The translations under genes were made by a program, and so were the position numbers. Source: Erythrobacter sp. 3-20A1M (GTDB lineage Bacteria > Pseudomonadota > Alphaproteobacteria > Sphingomonadales > Sphingomonadaceae). Taken from it: DNA of 64,000 bases. Where the stretch lies: contig NZ_CP045200.1 in NCBI RefSeq assembly GCF_018636735.1, positions 1 to 64,000 of the forward strand, given 5' to 3'. A model generated the notes under the pieces. The model was given only the letters and a program-made list of their open reading frames with translations, made no database searches and had not been told where the DNA came from. The first letter of the stretch is position 1. Each line of letters begins with the position of its first letter. This document shows positions 62,419 to 64,000 of this stretch, piece after piece.

Positions 62419-63141
62419 TTACCGAAACTGATGTCTTGCCAACATCGGCACCATTGCCACCAGAATGGCGATACCCACGACCAGCCCAGCCATCGCATAT
62501 CGTTCGGGCGTTGGCTGAATCAGCGTGTTGTAGGCCAGCACCCATGGAAACCACTCGGCCTGCTGCCTCCGGCTGATCATCACGGCAAGCGCAACCAGGG
62601 TGCCACCGATACCGAAGATCAGCGGGACGACGAAATTGGCAAAGCGCAATGAAACCCATAGTTGAAGGCCGACCAAGATAGTCATGGAGGCGGTCATCAG
62701 TGCGCCCTTTTGCGCCAGTCTCGACAATGGGAAAGGTTCCTTGGGAAGGCCGGGGCCCATCGCGCCACCCAGCCACGTGCCGAGACTGGCAAAGGCAAGG
62801 ACGAGCGCGGTCATCAGGATCACGGCTGCCAATGTCACAATGATCTTCGCCACGAATATCCGCCACCGCGCGATGGGCAATGCGAGCAAGTGGTCCCAAC
62901 CGTGCCCCCGATGCTCGATCTGGGCGGTCAATGCGGTGAAGGCGGCGATGACCATCGGCGCCAGGAACAGCGCCCAGAGTGGCAGAGCGAAGCGATATGT
63001 ATCGGTCCACGACGCCGCACGATCGTTCGACAGCAGGGCCAGCATCACCAGCAATCCCGGGAGAGCCGGTGCGACCACCGCGATCAGCAAAGCGAGCGAT
63101 CCCCTGAGCTTGTGCACCTCGTTAACGACGAGCGCGATCAT
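62419..63141 (-). CDS. ABC-2 type transporter permease (bacitracin/lantibiotic exporter-like)
   Basis: A 240-residue membrane protein with six helices (ALLIAVVAPALPGLLVMLAL, APMVIAAFTALTAQIEHRGH, AVILMTALVLAFASLGTWLG and others). The conserved EHRGHGWDHLLALPIARWRI after helix 2 is as in ABC-2 permeases of the lantibiotic-immunity/MutG-EpiE type. Its ATG overlaps the ATPase stop (ATGA). Substrate unknown. Confidence 0.82.
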   Translation of the reverse strand: MIALVVNEVHKLRGSLALLIAVVAPALPGLLVMLALLSNDRAASWTDTYRFALPLWALFLAPMVIAAFTALTAQIEHRGHGWDHLLALPIARWRIFVAKIIVTLAAVILMTALVLAFASLGTWLGGAMGPGLPKEPFPLSRLAQKGALMTASMTILVGLQLWVSLRFANFVVPLIFGIGGTLVALAVMISRRQQAEWFPWVLAYNTLIQPTPERYAMAGLVVGIAILVAMVPMLARHQFR

Positions 63142-64000
63142 GCCGCTCTCCTTTTCGGGCCCTGCCGCGCTGCGCCATCCTCGGCACGCAAAGTATCGCG
63201 ATAGAGATCTTCCAGGCTACGCTTGCGCGGCGTCATTGCCGACACCGCGATTCCGTGCGTGACCAATAGTCGATTTGCGGCAGCGGCCGCTGCCCGATCT
63301 TCACCAGGACACTGAACGCGGATGGCACCTTCATCGACAAGGCTCGCTGGCACTCCGTTAGCGATCAAGACCTCCATCGCCGCGCCTGCGCGGTCCACTG
63401 TGAAATCGATTTGCGACGAGCGGTCCAGCAGGTCCGCGACGGAGCCCTGCAGTACCGCTGATCCGGCGCGAAGCAGGCACAGTCCCTGGGCGGTTTGCTC
63501 GACCTCAGAAAGCAGGTGGCTGGATACGAAGACCGTGCCTCCGATCCGGTCCGGCAATTCGCGTATGAGCCTGCGCATTGCCATGATGCCGTCCGGATCG
63601 AGGCCATTTGTCGGCTCGTCGAGCAGCAAGAGGCGCGGCTTTCCTAGCAATGCACGCGCGAGGGCAAGGCGCTGTTTCATGCCCAGGGAATAGTCGCGCA
63701 CGCGTTTATTGCCCGCGCGCTGAAGTTCTACCAGTTCGAGAACCCGGTCGATCTCGCGTTCGCGCAAACCCAGCACCCTTCGGGTGAGTTCAAGGTTGGC
63801 GCGCCCGCTCAGATGGTCGTAGACCGACGCGCTTTCCACAAACGCGCCCACGCCGGACAACGCCTGAAGACGGTGCGCAAATAGGTTGTGGCCCAGCAGA
63901 TGGACGCATCCCCGGTCGGGTCGCAGCAGGCCGAGCAAAAGGCGCAACGTGGTGGTCTTGCCCGCGCCGTTCGGCCCGAGGAAGCCAAAGACGCAGCCGG
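63138..64000 (-). CDS. ABC transporter ATP-binding protein (partial at window end)
   Basis: The gene runs past the right edge, so its start is missing. The visible part begins just before Walker A (FLGPNGAGKTTTLRLLLGLL), then has the signature DYSLGMKQRLALARALL, Walker B LLLDEPTNGLDPDGIMAM and switch His in FVSSHLLSEVEQTA. The C-terminal domain (about 80 residues) follows and ends in a basic tail. This is the NatA/BcrA-like class, pairing with the permease whose start it overlaps. Confidence 0.92.
   Translation of the reverse strand, partial: GCVFGFLGPNGAGKTTTLRLLLGLLRPDRGCVHLLGHNLFAHRLQALSGVGAFVESASVYDHLSGRANLELTRRVLGLREREIDRVLELVELQRAGNKRVRDYSLGMKQRLALARALLGKPRLLLLDEPTNGLDPDGIMAMRRLIRELPDRIGGTVFVSSHLLSEVEQTAQGLCLLRAGSAVLQGSVADLLDRSSQIDFTVDRAGAAMEVLIANGVPASLVDEGAIRVQCPGEDRAAAAAANRLLVTHGIAVSAMTPRKRSLEDLYRDTLRAEDGAARQGPKRRAA

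Overview
The window looks like chromosomal DNA of a GC-rich alphaproteobacterium, most likely order Sphingomonadales and probably an Erythrobacteraceae relative. This is inferred from gene order and families: mreBCD-mrdA-rodA, carA/carB, yqeY-dnaG-rpoD, rpiB-glyA-nrdR, coaD-cyclophilin-queA, a DUF1206 and a DUF4170 protein, and a RibB whose GTP cyclohydrolase half is degenerate. No search was run, so the genus is not settled. Genes are tightly packed, with many ATGA, TGATG and GTGA overlaps, and several convergent pairs share their stop codons.

Layout. 1-1360: an IS110-family (IS1111-type) insertion sequence with a structured non-coding end. 1491-8809: pth, ychF, a Tat-exported PhoD-type phosphoesterase, a DUF1206 membrane protein, a MaoC hydratase, two small lipoproteins and mutL. 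9005-14720: the rod-shape operon mreB-mreC-mreD-mrdA-rodA. 14813-14888: tRNA-Lys(CTT). 15051-16741: riboflavin genes, including an HTH-RibB-RibX fusion, and ribH. 16777-18986: an aldo/keto reductase convergent with eno. 19146-21441: a run of small envelope proteins (Ala/Lys-rich anchored proteins, a holin-like protein, DUF4170). 21532-27373 (minus): carA, an unrelated low-GC gene, carB and greA. 27527-32680: yqeY, a lipoprotein, dnaG and rpoD. A frameshifted retropepsin-like lipoprotein follows. 33861-38286: rpiB-glyA-small membrane protein-nrdR-trmJ, chorismate mutase and rpsD with a clear terminator.

38407-46938 is mostly minus strand: tgt, a DUF481 outer-membrane protein, an ABC-2 exporter, queA, a periplasmic cyclophilin, coaD, ispA and xseB, with a TSUP permease on plus. 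47058-50186: purL and an iron-storage pair bfd/bfr. 50277-59182: serB, miaA, then branched-chain amino-acid synthesis (ilvB-ilvN-ilvC and leuA), interrupted by two I78-type inhibitor lipoproteins and a YceI protein. 59249-64000: an SLC13/RCK_C transporter, a nitronate monooxygenase-like flavoprotein and a second ABC-2 exporter whose ATPase runs off the window.

Most of the window is housekeeping. The items most worth a second look are the low-GC membrane-anchored gene translationally coupled inside carAB, a leucine-rich leader peptide before leuA, an attenuator-like terminator with a competing hairpin directly before ilvB, an HTH domain fused to RibB beside an 18-bp palindrome, and the candidate bridge RNA of the IS110 element. 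No CRISPR array, prophage or recognisable defence island was seen.
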